Part shown: positions 27,914 to 37,184 of the stretch, piece after piece
Position numbering within the stretch: the stretch's first letter is position 1
How the letters are laid out: each line of letters starts with the position of its first letter
Assembly (NCBI GenBank): GCA_025936205.1
Contig: JAICTU010000006.1
Location: forward strand, 1 to 46,221
Length of the DNA: 46,221 bases
Source of the DNA: Polyangiaceae bacterium
GTDB lineage: Bacteria; Myxococcota; Polyangia; Polyangiales; Polyangiaceae
Direction of reading: 5' to 3'
Notes under the pieces: generated by a model
The model's database searches: none
What the model saw: the letters and a program-made list of their open reading frames with translations, nothing else
What the model was told of the DNA's origin: nothing
Made by a program: the position numbers and the translations under genes

Positions 27914-28432
27914 CTAGGGGCAGCTGGTGGCAGTAGCCCCCTGGTTGTTGGCGCGCACGCTGTATTCGAGTCTGTCGGAGCCGGAGCAGCCCACGAGCTC
28001 GAAATTGAAGTTTCTGGTCGCGCCCGCGCCGCTCACCGGCATGAACCTGCTAAACCGTCGGTCAAGGTTGGTCCGGCCGGCGGTTGACACGCATTTCACT
28101 TTGCCGCACACGTCCACGCTCGTGTCACCGATGTTGCTGACGAGCACACGGTACCTGCGCTGATCGCTCGGGAGCGGTTGGACGTTGAACGAGACGACGG
28201 GGTTGATGATCTGCTTGAACAGCAAGTTCGCGATCGGAGACAGCGTGCCGCTGATGCCCTGGGTAGCGTCCGTCGCCGCTTGCTCGGCGATGCCCAATTC
28301 AACAGGATCTGCCCCGTCGAGCGCTTCGTCATCCTGCGCGCCGCATCCGGTCAGCGGCAGCAGAGCCGCGAATGTTGCCACGAGCCAAATCGGGGTGCGG
28401 GCGGCGGGCTTCTTCGAGTGATTGCTGCGCAT
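27914..28432 (-). CDS. Hypothetical lipoprotein
   Basis: The 172-residue protein starts at ATG 28432 behind AGGGA. The signal peptide (PIWLVATFAALLPLTGC) gives a lipidated Cys near residue 30. The mature part begins with an acidic linker, then a helical stretch (LSPIANLLFKQIINPVVSFN) and a beta-rich domain with Cys residues (RRYRVLVSNIGDTSVDVCGK, VKCVSTAGRT, FELVGCSGSDRLEYSVRANN). I do not recognise the family. It is a probable outer-membrane-facing lipoprotein, transcribed alone. Confidence 0.75.
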   Translation of the reverse strand: MRSNHSKKPAARTPIWLVATFAALLPLTGCGAQDDEALDGADPVELGIAEQAATDATQGISGTLSPIANLLFKQIINPVVSFNVQPLPSDQRRYRVLVSNIGDTSVDVCGKVKCVSTAGRTNLDRRFSRFMPVSGAGATRNFNFELVGCSGSDRLEYSVRANNQGATATSCP

Positions 28433-28733
28433 TCTGAATTCCCTTTCGTCGCGACGAGGCTCGGAGGGCCGCACGAAGTTCGAAACAAAATTGTCTCGAA
28501 CGAGACGGCGCCGGTGGGAAAGCGAAGGCCCCTTCCTCGTTGCGTCATGAGGGTATGCAAAGCGTCGCCTGCGCACGAGGCAATTATCTGATCTGAACAC
28601 GACGCCTGATCGCCTTGGCTGGCACGAGCGCGTCAGAGCTTCGATCCGGGTGACTCACGGCGACATCCTGCGTTGTCGTCCGAGCCTGCTGCTGGTCGAG
28701 TAGCTCTAGAATCAGCTCATCATGGGTTCTGTT
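28433..28733. other. Short intergenic region, nothing recognised
   Basis: It lies upstream of the lipoprotein gene at 27914 and downstream of the membrane glycosyltransferase gene at 28734, both leftward. No convincing promoter, hairpin or repeat is visible. Confidence 0.4.
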
Positions 28734-30572
28734 TCACGGTCCCTGGCGTTCGGTGTCGGTGCCCTCCGTGCCAGCCGCTCCAGCGGCGGTGACGGTGCTC
28801 TCCGGCTTCGCGGGGCTCGGCTCGTTGCGCGGCTCGCCGCGCACGATGGAGAACTTGCCGTCGGCAGATAGGTATTCGACTCGAAAGCGGTAGTTGGTGG
28901 CGAAGCGCCCCAGCAGGGGCCGGTACGCTTTGCGGATCGCCCGATCGCCGCTGGAGAGCGAGAGACCTCCCGCATAGGTAAGGGAAGCGCAGCGCACATA
29001 GCCGCGCTCGATCGCCAGATCCATCAGGCCGCGGGAACGCCGCGAGTTGCTGTCGTTGCCAATGCCGCCGGCGGCGGCGACCGCATCCTTGTCGATGGCC
29101 AAGCCCCAGCCCGATAAGCTGCGTGCGCCCGTGGAAAAGGCGATGATGCCGTCGTCGAATTCCACGAGCGGAGGCACGTTGCCGCCGTAAGCGGCGGAGA
29201 CCAACGGCGCCTCATCATAGTAGAAGTGCGCGAGGCGGCCCGAACCGTGCTGGATCGACGTGACGAAGTACGTCAGCACCGCTGCCGCCAGTGCGCCGCT
29301 CGCCGTCAGGCGCGTGAGCGGCGCGTCCAGCCAAGCCGGCTTGCGAGCGATGCCGATGCGACCCACCAGGTCTGCCAGCATTAACGATGGCAGCAGCGTC
29401 GCGATCGGAAAGTACCAGTGGCCGATGTTGGACGCCGGAACGTAACAAAGGTCGTACCCGCCGAGCAGCACCACCCCGGCCGCCCCGAGCAAGAGAAACG
29501 TGCCGTAGCGCCCCGGCCGCGCCTCGATCTCGAACCAGCTTGCCGCGTCCAGACCCTTCAACAACCAGAGCAAGCCGAGCGCCAGCGGATAGGCGGAGAC
29601 CACGAGCGATGGCAGCGAGAGCAGGATGCCGCGAGCCAGCAGCGTCGGCTTCAGCGGCCCGTGCCTGAGCCAGACGTCGCGCAGCAGGTCAAAGTTGCCA
29701 TGCGCGAGCTTGGGGTAGCTGGACTTGATGGTGCCGCTGATCGGCAGCCACATGCCGGAGTACAGACGATTGGTCAGGAGATACGCCGCCAGGCAGCTGC
29801 CCCAGACCAGCGCCACAATCGCGGCCGAGCGCCAGGCGCGAGCCCGTGTGACGATCGCTTCCCAGCCGACAAAGGCCACGATCACCAGCGCAAAGATGCC
29901 GTGATCGAGGCGCGCCAGCGTGAGCGCCGAGAGCGCGAGGCCAAGCCACAGCGCGTCGAGCGCGCGCGCGCCCTCGGGCTGCGGGCTGCCCCCGCAGCCA
30001 TTGCGGACAAAGCACCAGCCGCAGGCGCCAAAGCCGCACACTACGGCACCCGTCTCCATGCCATTGATGGCGTGCCAGACGGACGTCCACATGCGGCTGC
30101 CGTCGTGCACCCGGAGCCACATCCAGAGCAGGAACGCTGGCGACAGAACCCCGATCGGCACCACCACATACAACGAGCTCAGGCGCCCGCGCTCGAGCGC
30201 GGCGGCTCTGCCGAGCCAATAGATGCCGGCAGCGGCGAACAGGGCGCCGAGCACGATCGCGCACACGAACAAGTACCACTCGGCGAGCGACAGACGATCG
30301 AGTAGCCAATGGCAACCCGCCATGAGCCACTGCCAGAGCGGATGGAAACCGTTGGTGGGGTGCTCCTGATCGAAGCTGATGCTGCCCAGGCGGCTGATAT
30401 TGCGCGCCACCGTGAAGTAATAGAAGGCATCCGGAGCCAGATAGCCGACGGGCTGCGAACGATCCGAGACGGCCAGATCGACGATCACGGGGAGCGCCAC
30501 CAGCGCCGCCGTGCAGCTGGCGACGGCCTCGGGAGCGGCAGCGCGTCGCACGAGGCCTGAGTTGACACCCAT
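28734..30572 (-). CDS. GT-C type integral membrane glycosyltransferase
   Basis: The 612-residue protein starts at ATG 30572 behind AAGAGG; a TTG six codons upstream is less likely. It has about ten membrane helices. The first periplasmic loop carries PDAFYYFTVARNISRLGSIS and then HPTNGFHPLW, the acidic/aromatic signature of GT-C enzymes of the GT39/ArnT-like class. These use polyprenyl-phosphate sugars to glycosylate lipids or proteins on the outer face of the inner membrane. The C-terminal 130 residues form a soluble domain with a Ser/Arg-rich loop. The substrate is not predictable. No glycan-synthesis genes adjoin it. Confidence 0.8.
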   Translation of the reverse strand: MGVNSGLVRRAAAPEAVASCTAALVALPVIVDLAVSDRSQPVGYLAPDAFYYFTVARNISRLGSISFDQEHPTNGFHPLWQWLMAGCHWLLDRLSLAEWYLFVCAIVLGALFAAAGIYWLGRAAALERGRLSSLYVVVPIGVLSPAFLLWMWLRVHDGSRMWTSVWHAINGMETGAVVCGFGACGWCFVRNGCGGSPQPEGARALDALWLGLALSALTLARLDHGIFALVIVAFVGWEAIVTRARAWRSAAIVALVWGSCLAAYLLTNRLYSGMWLPISGTIKSSYPKLAHGNFDLLRDVWLRHGPLKPTLLARGILLSLPSLVVSAYPLALGLLWLLKGLDAASWFEIEARPGRYGTFLLLGAAGVVLLGGYDLCYVPASNIGHWYFPIATLLPSLMLADLVGRIGIARKPAWLDAPLTRLTASGALAAAVLTYFVTSIQHGSGRLAHFYYDEAPLVSAAYGGNVPPLVEFDDGIIAFSTGARSLSGWGLAIDKDAVAAAGGIGNDSNSRRSRGLMDLAIERGYVRCASLTYAGGLSLSSGDRAIRKAYRPLLGRFATNYRFRVEYLSADGKFSIVRGEPRNEPSPAKPESTVTAAGAAGTEGTDTERQGP

Positions 30573-30710
30573 GAAAGCGCCTCTTACCAAGATTGTGAGC
30601 AGAGGGGGAAGTCTGACGCGGATGGTTGGCCCTTTGCCGTTGCCTTGGCAGCCGTCCGCGCCGTGTTGGACATCGCTCCCGAGCCCAGGCTCCGAGCGCC
30701 CCGATCCGCT

Positions 30711-31220
30711 TCACGCGCCCAGCGTGACCAGCACCTCGTCCAGTTGTGAGAACGTCTCGCCCATGCCGTCGTACGAACCGGAGGCGAGGGCAGCATCGCG
30801 AACTTCCTTGGAGCGATAGAGCTCGTGCAACACCATCAGGGTCGTATCGCCTTTTTCCTCCAGGGTCACCGTCGTGAGGGCGCCATCCTCGCCGCTCTCG
30901 TCATTCGACCAGACGATGCGCGAGTGCGGAGTCACTTCAATGTACTTGCCGAAGAACGCCATCGTCTTCGTGCCGTCGACGTCGAACACGAGCCGGTAGC
31001 CGCCTCCGGTACGGATATCCGCCTCGTAGGAGAGCAGGGCCAGCGGCATCGACTTCGGTATCCACCAGCGCCTGAACAGCGCGGGAGTGGTCCACGCCTG
31101 AAAGACGAGTCGAGCCGGAGCGTCGAAGGTTCGCGTGACCAGGATCTCGCGCTCGGACTTCGGTTCCACCGTCGTCCGGTGCTTCGTGGGGTTGGTCTCA
31201 CTGTCGTTTTTTGCGTTCAT
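30711..31220 (-). CDS. AHSA1/SRPBCC domain protein
   Basis: The 169-residue protein starts at ATG 31220, overlapping the stop of the ArsR-type gene by four bases (ATGA). After a polar N-terminus the START-like fold is clear: ILVTRTFDAPARLVFQAWTT, then FRRWWIPKSMPL and the final SYDGMGETFSQLDEVL. AHSA1-type proteins have a hydrophobic cavity; in bacteria many form pairs with an ArsR-family repressor and have no known ligand. The overlap shows co-transcription and coupled translation with the regulator. Confidence 0.92.
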   Translation of the reverse strand: MNAKNDSETNPTKHRTTVEPKSEREILVTRTFDAPARLVFQAWTTPALFRRWWIPKSMPLALLSYEADIRTGGGYRLVFDVDGTKTMAFFGKYIEVTPHSRIVWSNDESGEDGALTTVTLEEKGDTTLMVLHELYRSKEVRDAALASGSYDGMGETFSQLDEVLVTLGA

Positions 31221-31564
31221 CGAATGTTCTCCTTCCGTTTCAGTTCCGCGATGACCTTGTCCAGCTCTTCGAAGCGCGAGCTCCAGAGCTGGCGGTACCC
31301 TTCGATCCAGGCCGTCTCAGCCGAGAGGCGGCTGGGGCCGAGCTTGCACGTCCGTACGCGCCCGACCTTTTCCGTGGCGACGAGCCCGGCTCGCTCCAGG
31401 ACGCCGACGTGCTTCTTCATGCCCGTGAGGGTCATGTGGAATTTCTCGGCAAGCTCCGTGATCGAAGCGTCTGCGCGCCCGAGCTGCTGCAGGACGCCGC
31501 GCCGGGTGGCGTCCGAGAGAGCGGCGAACGAAGCGTCCAAGCCGGCGCCTGAATACTGAACCAT
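31217..31564 (-). CDS. ArsR-family winged-helix regulator, partner of AHSA1 gene
   Basis: The 115-residue protein starts at ATG 31564. The winged helix is plain: ALSDATRRGVLQQLGRADAS, ITELAEKFHMTLTGMKKHVG as the helix-turn-helix, and LERAGLVATEKVGRVRTCKL as the wing. It lacks the Cys clusters of metal-sensing ArsR proteins and belongs to the SRPBCC-linked subgroup. It likely represses its own operon. An inverted repeat over the start codon (31561-31600) is a candidate operator. Confidence 0.92.
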   Translation of the reverse strand: MVQYSGAGLDASFAALSDATRRGVLQQLGRADASITELAEKFHMTLTGMKKHVGVLERAGLVATEKVGRVRTCKLGPSRLSAETAWIEGYRQLWSSRFEELDKVIAELKRKENIR

Positions 31565-31600
31565 ATGGCTCAGTGTCTAGCGCGGCGTTCGGCCATATGC
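31561..31600. promoter_or_regulatory. Candidate operator of the ArsR-AHSA1 operon (inverted repeat)
   Basis: CCATATGGC (31561-31569) and GCCATATGC (31592-31600) form an inverted repeat (8 of 9 matching) whose centres are 31 bp, about three helical turns, apart. Each arm itself contains the palindrome CATATG. One arm covers the regulator's start codon, a usual place for autorepression. Binding by this regulator is an inference. Confidence 0.45.
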
Positions 31601-31802
31601 AAGGTGAGATCGTGCAGGGAGGCACAACCGACCACGCCTGGTGTCCCGGTCTGGACTCTTCGCGCAGTCAGCACGCCGGAGCGAGCATGAGCGACGCCAG
31701 TCGCGAGAACGGTGATCCTGCTGTATGTGCGGAGGGCTGCATACAGCCGGTATCTGCTTTGAACGAGGTGCGTTACTTCACCGTTGTCGCGCCGAGCAGA
31801 GC

Positions 31803-33386
31803 TCAGAACTCCACTTCGTAGTGGACCCCGTAAGTCCAGAAGTCATCCACCACGTCCGGATACTCGTCGTACCAGGAGTGGCGGTCGACATGCCAAGCCG
31901 TGAAGCCGAGCCCGTGTCCCCGGTAGATGTTGGCGTACGCGCCGAGTTCCAGCCTCCCGAGTTGGTCCGTGCCGCGTGAGCCATCCAGGATGTAATACAG
32001 GTAGCGATCCATCTTCGCGTACAGGCGCCCGAAGCGTTCGTGGCGTAGGTTGGCCTCGAGCTTCAGCGCGCCGCCCGTCCCAAAGTTATAGGAGCGATTG
32101 GCCTCGTATTTGGCGTACGGGGACGTCAAGGAGCCGGTTGGTACAGCGAGCAGATCGACCTCCGTATCCACGGAGAAGCCGCTGCCGAGTCCCCAGTGCC
32201 CGTACCAGGACAGGCCCGTGCCCATCTCCGAGACCGAGTAGATGCCCTCGCTATTGCGCGTCAGCATCTGGGTGGTCCCGTTCGTGAAGTACTCGTAGCT
32301 CAACGTCCAGGCGAGCAAGTTGACGTTGTTTGCGCCCATCGAGAAGCGGTGGCCGAGCAACACGCCCATGCCGTCGAAGCCCTCCCCGAGGATGTTGTCG
32401 CCCACGCTGAGCTGTGCCGAAAAATTGAACGCCTCGAACGGGACGTTGAAGAAGGGCTTGGCGTACAGGTCCCCGTAGTCGAAGCGGATCCAGGAGCGAA
32501 ACGTCTTGCCGATGCCGGAGCTGCCCGCCTGGCCGATGCCGTCGGGGCCGAGACGCAGATCCACGAGCAGCGGAAACTGCTTGGTCTTGGGTCCATCGGC
32601 CCAGGCGCGGCCACTGATCACTCGATCGAGGCCATTGACCGGACTGATCGCGAAAGCGGCAAACTCGCGCCAGAAGCGCCCGGCGCCAGATGCCGTTTCA
32701 TCCACGACGTCGTTCGACAGGCGGTACAGCGCCTCGCCGAAGAAGTACCCGCCCCAGGTTGTCGTGGACCAGTCGTTGGTGGACGCTTGCTCCGTTTCCG
32801 CGAAGTACTCCCACGAGTACGAGCCAAGCATCGTGTAGGGCACGGCCTCCCAGAAGCTGAGCCCGTTCACGCGCGCGGTGGTGAAGTACATGCCGCCCTG
32901 ATAGGGGTGGGCAAACGCATTGACCTCGAACTCGTTGTCATCCCACTGAAAGCCCGACTGGAAGTTGTGCTGCCAATCGGAAGGCTTGACCTTCGCGAAA
33001 GGAGCTCCGCTCGCGTACGAGATGCCCCACAAAGTGAAGTTGACGGCCAACGTGTCGAGCAAGGGCCAGAGGTAACTGCCGGCAGTACGTGTCTTCGAGG
33101 GCAGACTGAGATCGACCGCCGCGCTGCCCATCCCCGACTCCGGTGCCGCCACGCCGATCGCCTCGAGCGAGAGCTTTTGGGGGGCTGTTGGCGGTTCCGC
33201 TGCTGGCTGGGTCTCAGCCTGGGGCGGAGTGGGTTGAGAAGCTTCGGCAGGCGGCGCTCGGACAGGCTCTGACGCGGCCGGAGCTTGTGCAGACGCAAGC
33301 TGCGAGTGACCGACGACGCAAGCCGTTGCACCGAGCAGATGGAGTAACGGCTGAGACCGCAAACATGCGTTACGTGTTCGAATCAT
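31803..33386 (-). CDS. DUF3943 family outer-membrane protein
   Basis: The 527-residue protein starts at ATG 33386 with a signal peptide (ATACVVGHSQLASAQA), then a Pro/Ala/Gln-rich linker to about residue 75. The DUF3943 core follows: FQWDDNEFEVNAFAHPYQGG, YFTTARVNGLSFWEAVPYTM, then GSYSWEYFAETEQASTNDW and FFGEALYRLSND. The C-terminal half alternates polar and hydrophobic residues and ends in EVEF, as in outer-membrane barrels. The function of DUF3943 is not known. The gene stands alone. Confidence 0.85.
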   Translation of the reverse strand: MIRTRNACLRSQPLLHLLGATACVVGHSQLASAQAPAASEPVRAPPAEASQPTPPQAETQPAAEPPTAPQKLSLEAIGVAAPESGMGSAAVDLSLPSKTRTAGSYLWPLLDTLAVNFTLWGISYASGAPFAKVKPSDWQHNFQSGFQWDDNEFEVNAFAHPYQGGMYFTTARVNGLSFWEAVPYTMLGSYSWEYFAETEQASTNDWSTTTWGGYFFGEALYRLSNDVVDETASGAGRFWREFAAFAISPVNGLDRVISGRAWADGPKTKQFPLLVDLRLGPDGIGQAGSSGIGKTFRSWIRFDYGDLYAKPFFNVPFEAFNFSAQLSVGDNILGEGFDGMGVLLGHRFSMGANNVNLLAWTLSYEYFTNGTTQMLTRNSEGIYSVSEMGTGLSWYGHWGLGSGFSVDTEVDLLAVPTGSLTSPYAKYEANRSYNFGTGGALKLEANLRHERFGRLYAKMDRYLYYILDGSRGTDQLGRLELGAYANIYRGHGLGFTAWHVDRHSWYDEYPDVVDDFWTYGVHYEVEF

Positions 33387-33477
33387 CGCGATGCTTCACT
33401 GTTGCAGCGTGCTCTTCCAAGAACATGCGCCTTGAAGCAGCCCCCGGGAGAACCTATACCCGACATCGAGGCGGGGA

Positions 33478-34104
33478 GTGGATACCAAAATTGCGTACCT
33501 CACACGGCGTGCGCGCTGGGCGAGCGCTGCGAGCCTGGAGAAACAGCGCCCAGCTGCAGACGCGTTTCTCGCACGCAACGCGGCGCTGTCAGCGGTCGCT
33601 GCGCTGATGGTTGCCTCGTGGGCGCTAGCCGCCTGCCAGGCCGATGGCAAATTCGAAGGCGTGCCTGCGTCCGTCTGCGCATCCGGCAAGATCTGGACGT
33701 ACGAGGACAAGGACAGTCCGTTGATGAATCCGGGGCGCAGCTGTATTGCGTGCCATGTGGAATACAACGACCCGGCGCAGGCGCCGTTCTATACGGCAGC
33801 GGGCACCGTGATGAAGACCGAGCACGAGGGGGACGATTGTGCCGGCGTACCGGAGCTGACGGTGATCATCACGGATGCGGACGGCACCGAATGGCCCATG
33901 ACAGGCAACAGCGTCGGAAGTTTCTGGCTCCCGCCCGATTCGCCCGTCGCCATGCCGTACACCGCGCGCATCGTGGACAAAGCCGGCAACGAGCGGGTGC
34001 AACAGGTGCCTGTCTCGGATGGGGATTGCGCGAGCTGCCACACCCGAGATGGCGCCAATGGCGCCGCGGGCCGTCTCCTGCCGCCCGAGGTCGCTGCGCC
34101 CTAG
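33478..34104 (+). CDS. Lipoprotein with two CxxCH heme motifs
   Basis: The frame encodes 208 residues from GTG 33478, with GAGG seven bases upstream. A long basic N-terminus precedes the signal-like helix (ALSAVAALMVASWALAAC), giving a lipidated Cys near residue 53. Two heme-attachment motifs are present: CIACH after MNPGRS, and CASCH near the C-terminus. Between them a beta-rich segment (LTVIITDADGTEWPMTGNSV) resembles a carboxypeptidase-regulatory-like or Ig-like module. It is probably a periplasmic or surface diheme electron carrier of small size. It is 80 bases upstream of the PIG-V-like gene; a functional link is not evident. Confidence 0.75.
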   Translation: MDTKIAYLTRRARWASAASLEKQRPAADAFLARNAALSAVAALMVASWALAACQADGKFEGVPASVCASGKIWTYEDKDSPLMNPGRSCIACHVEYNDPAQAPFYTAAGTVMKTEHEGDDCAGVPELTVIITDADGTEWPMTGNSVGSFWLPPDSPVAMPYTARIVDKAGNERVQQVPVSDGDCASCHTRDGANGAAGRLLPPEVAAP

Positions 34105-34183
34105 CATTCAGAGATCGAGGTCCGCGCGCCAAGAGCGCTGAGGCCATGCTCATGGTGGCGCGGGTCGCCGCCGGCGAGGCCTT

Positions 34184-35410
34184 TTGAGTTGTTCTGGCTC
34201 CCGATCGCGAGCGAGCATCGCGCGCGTGTCCTCCTGTAACCATCCGAGTGCCGCGGGTGCGCCGCAGGCACGCCCCGCAACCTTGCTGCACGAGCTCGGC
34301 AGCGCGTCCGTAACGTTCGCCATTTGCCGCACGTTGCTGCTCGGCTTCGACCTTCTGGTCATGGCCTTGACCCGTAGCTCAGACGCCTGTCCCGCGCAGG
34401 CACCCGTGCTCGGACCCGGTTGGGGCTGGCTCGATGCCTTCTTCCGCTGGGACTCGTACTGGTACCTGCAGATTGCCACCGACGGCTACAGTTTCGACCC
34501 CCACCAACAGAGCAATGTAGCCTTCTTTCCGCTCTACCCGTATCTCGCGCGCGCTCTGGGCTGGGTGCTCGGAGGACCAGCGGTCGGCGGCCTCGTGGTA
34601 GCGAATGTGGCGACCATCGTTGCGCTCTTTTATCTGCGGCGGCTCGGGCGAGCCCTCTTTGATGAGCGCGTGGGCCAGCTCGCGGGCGTACTGCTGCTCG
34701 TGTTTCCCACTGCGCTGTTTCTCTCGGTCTTTTACAGCGAGGGCTTGTTCCTGGCGCTGACCGTAGCCTGCATGTTCTACTACTTCCGCGAGCGCTTCGT
34801 GCTCGCCGGCGTGCTCGGCTTTCTCGCCGCGCTGACGCGCTCCACGGGCTTGGCGCTGTTCGGGGCGCTGGCGCTCGATCTGTGCGTGCGCGTGCTCCGC
34901 GGCCAGCAGCGCCCGCGCTGGCACATGCTCGCGCTGGGGCTCATCCCGCTCGGCCTGGTCGCCTACACGGTGCTGCTGAGGTACCAGGTCCACGATCCGT
35001 TGGCTCTGTCCAAGAGCATGAAGCACTGGCAGCGCGCCCCTGCCTGGCCCTGGGAGGCGCTCGTGAGGGCGTTCAGCGGTGTCGGCAGCACCAGCCCCTG
35101 GTTGAGCAAGGAACAGGCGTTCGTCGAAGCGGTCTTCGGCGGCAGCTTTCTCGCGCTGGGGGCTGCCATGGCGGCGCAACGGTGGCCGGTGGCGCTGTGG
35201 AGCTACGTCGTGCTGGGGGTGCTGATGCCGCTATCGACTCAGAACATCGCCGGCCTGATGCGCTACGTGCTGGTGCTGTTTCCGGCATTTCTTTTCCTGG
35301 CCTGGCTGTGCCGGGACCGGCGCGATCTCCAGCGCGTCATCATCGCTGCCTCGGCCTGCTTTTTGGGCGTCTACAGTGTGCGCTACATGCACTGCTATTG
35401 GTCCGGCTGA
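34184..35410 (+). CDS. PIG-V-like mannosyltransferase family membrane protein
   Basis: The frame encodes 408 residues from TTG 34184; GTG 34226 is also possible. It has about nine membrane helices. The first outer loop carries FFRWDSYWYLQIATDGY and then NVAFFPLYPYLARALG, the hallmark of the GT76/PIG-V mannosyltransferase group of GT-C enzymes. Later FPTALFLSVFYSEGLFLALT is also typical. In eukaryotes the family adds mannose to GPI; bacterial members have unknown acceptors. It converges on a truncated kinase gene 34 bases away. Confidence 0.88.
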   Translation: MSCSGSRSRASIARVSSCNHPSAAGAPQARPATLLHELGSASVTFAICRTLLLGFDLLVMALTRSSDACPAQAPVLGPGWGWLDAFFRWDSYWYLQIATDGYSFDPHQQSNVAFFPLYPYLARALGWVLGGPAVGGLVVANVATIVALFYLRRLGRALFDERVGQLAGVLLLVFPTALFLSVFYSEGLFLALTVACMFYYFRERFVLAGVLGFLAALTRSTGLALFGALALDLCVRVLRGQQRPRWHMLALGLIPLGLVAYTVLLRYQVHDPLALSKSMKHWQRAPAWPWEALVRAFSGVGSTSPWLSKEQAFVEAVFGGSFLALGAAMAAQRWPVALWSYVVLGVLMPLSTQNIAGLMRYVLVLFPAFLFLAWLCRDRRDLQRVIIAASACFLGVYSVRYMHCYWSG

Positions 35411-35444
35411 CGATTTCGTGAATTCTCCCACGTGGGTAGTCCGA

Positions 35445-36167
35445 CTATCCACCTTTCGGGAACGCCTGGCCGTTATCCATGCCGGTTCGGGTGATGCCTT
35501 GGTTGCCTATGCGGGCCAATCCAAAGTCGCTCAACCGCGGAGTCCCATCCTCAGCGAGCAATACGTTCTCGGGTTTGATGTCGCGGTGGACGATATGCAG
35601 GTGGTGCGCGCGCGCGAGGGCATCGCTCAACTCCAGTGCGATGTGCAGAACGCGCTGAACCGGCAGGCCCGAATCCTGTTGACGCAGCAGGTCTCGCAAG
35701 CTGCCTCCGCCCACGTGCTCCATCACGATGTGCAGCCGGCCTGTGTCCATCACGGTAGTTAGCAGCTCGACGATATTGGGATGCTCCAACTGCCGTAAGA
35801 TCTCTCCCTCGCGCTCGAAGCGCTGCCGCAGCTCGTCCGAGCCCTCCAGCAGCTCGCTGCGCAAGGATTTGATGGCGACACGTCGCCCCGTAGTTCGGTC
35901 GTGCCCCAGATGGACCACTCCCATTCCCCCCTTCGCGATCAGCGCCCCGAACTCGAAGCGCCCACCGAGGAGGCGCCGTGCCACGAAGGTGGAGGGGGCG
36001 TCGGTCGGGTCCAGGCTGCTCGCTGCAGCTGCCACCGCTTCGGCGCAGCTATCGCAGTCTGCGAGGTGCGCTTCCACTCGCGCCCGTGCCGTAGGGGCCA
36101 GCGCTCCGCACGCAAACACGGCAAGCGTCTCGTCGTCGATGCACTCGGATGTCGCTTCTAGCCCCAC
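35445..36167 (-). pseudogene. Ser/Thr kinase truncated in the activation loop
   Basis: The frame starts at ATG 36167 and encodes 240 residues. An HxxxCxxC motif (H34, C38, C41) precedes the kinase domain, as in the kinase at 10452. N-lobe and catalytic loop are complete: AKGGMGVVHLG, Lys100, HRDIKPEN (194-201) and DFG (214-216). After ARIGNQGITRTG the text becomes MDNGQAFPKGG and stops. The rest of the activation segment, the APE motif and the whole helical C-lobe are missing, and no frame downstream supplies them before the PIG-V gene ends. Without a C-lobe it should not be an active kinase. A deletion that joined this gene to the neighbouring locus is the simplest explanation. Confidence 0.85.
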
Positions 36168-36249
36168 GGGCGCAGGGTATCACGGAACGTTCGCGTCCAG
36201 CATCGGATGGGGCGCGGTCTCGCGAGGCAACGCACTCCGTCGTTAGGGC

Positions 36250-37184
36250 TCACTTTGCCGTCGCAAAATAGTGCCCGTCCGCGAGGTCCGCGAGCAGGTT
36301 GGCATGGCTGGGCTTCCAGGCGAGCAGCTCGCGCGTTCGCGCGCTCGACGTCCAGTTGTCGAGCTGCGCGACCATGCCCAGGAACCCGCCGAGGAGTTTG
36401 CCGGCGTCTTCCGCAGCGATGCTCTTCGCCGGCAGCCCCAGCCCGCGGCCGATCGCCTCCGCTATGGATCGGAAAGGGACGCCCTCATCGGCGGCGGCGT
36501 GCAGGCGCGAGCCCGCAGGCGCTGATTCGACCGCGAGGCGATAGAGGCGAGCGGCGTCGAGCGTGTGCACCGCAGGCCAGCGCGCTGAGCCGCCCGCCAC
36601 GTACGCGGCGAAGCCGTTCCTGCGCGCCGCGTCGATGAGCATCGGGATGAAGCCGTGGTGATCGAGCGAGCTGTGTACGTGGGTGCCAGCCGTACGATCG
36701 AGCTGCGTACACCACGCCGTGCGAGCTCGAGCGAGAGGTTCTCGGAGGCGACGCGCGGCTTCCCGCCTGCTTGTCCCGCGTCCTGCTCCGTGCCCGCGCG
36801 TCCGCGAACGCTGTGCGCGAGGAGCATTGTGCCGGTCGTGTTCACGAACGGCTTGCCCGAGTCCGCGAGCGCCTCGCCGATGGCCTCGACCGCTCGCAGG
36901 TCCGCGTTGACCGCGCCCATGAAGTCGCCGCCGGCCAACGCGAGATCATGCTTGAAGGCCAGGTGGATCACTCCGTCGCTGCTCCTCGCAGCGGCTTGCA
37001 GCCCGTCGAAATCGTCGAGGGTGGCGCGTAGCACTTCGGCCCCAGTCGCTGCGATCTTCTCGGCGGACGCCTCGGAACGCGCGAGCCCCAGGACCTGGTG
37101 GCCAGCGGCCAACAGATCGCGAACGACGGGTAGACCGATGTGGCCGGACGCACCGGTGACAAAAATACGCACGAGCCAGGGCAT
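36250..37184 (-). pseudogene. NAD(P)-dependent epimerase/SDR (extended) gene with one frameshift
   Basis: The frame starts at ATG 37184; GTG 37172 is possible since IFVTGASGHIGLPVVRDLLA, the Rossmann dinucleotide motif, follows at once. It reads well to SSIVRLAPT, then breaks near 36679. One added G moves into the frame VHSSLDHHGFIPMLIDAARR, GGSARWPAVHTLDAARLYRL and on to the stop at 36250. The repaired protein has about 311 residues. The family comprises short-chain-type reductases related to nucleoside-sugar epimerases; the substrate is unknown. The first base of its coding region nearly touches a beheaded TetR gene on the other strand, so its promoter region seems to be gone. Confidence 0.8.

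Noticed and set aside
32196..33272. 358-residue plus-strand frame opposite the DUF3943 gene
   Set aside because: Antisense shadow with no start signal; the DUF3943 motifs are on the minus strand.
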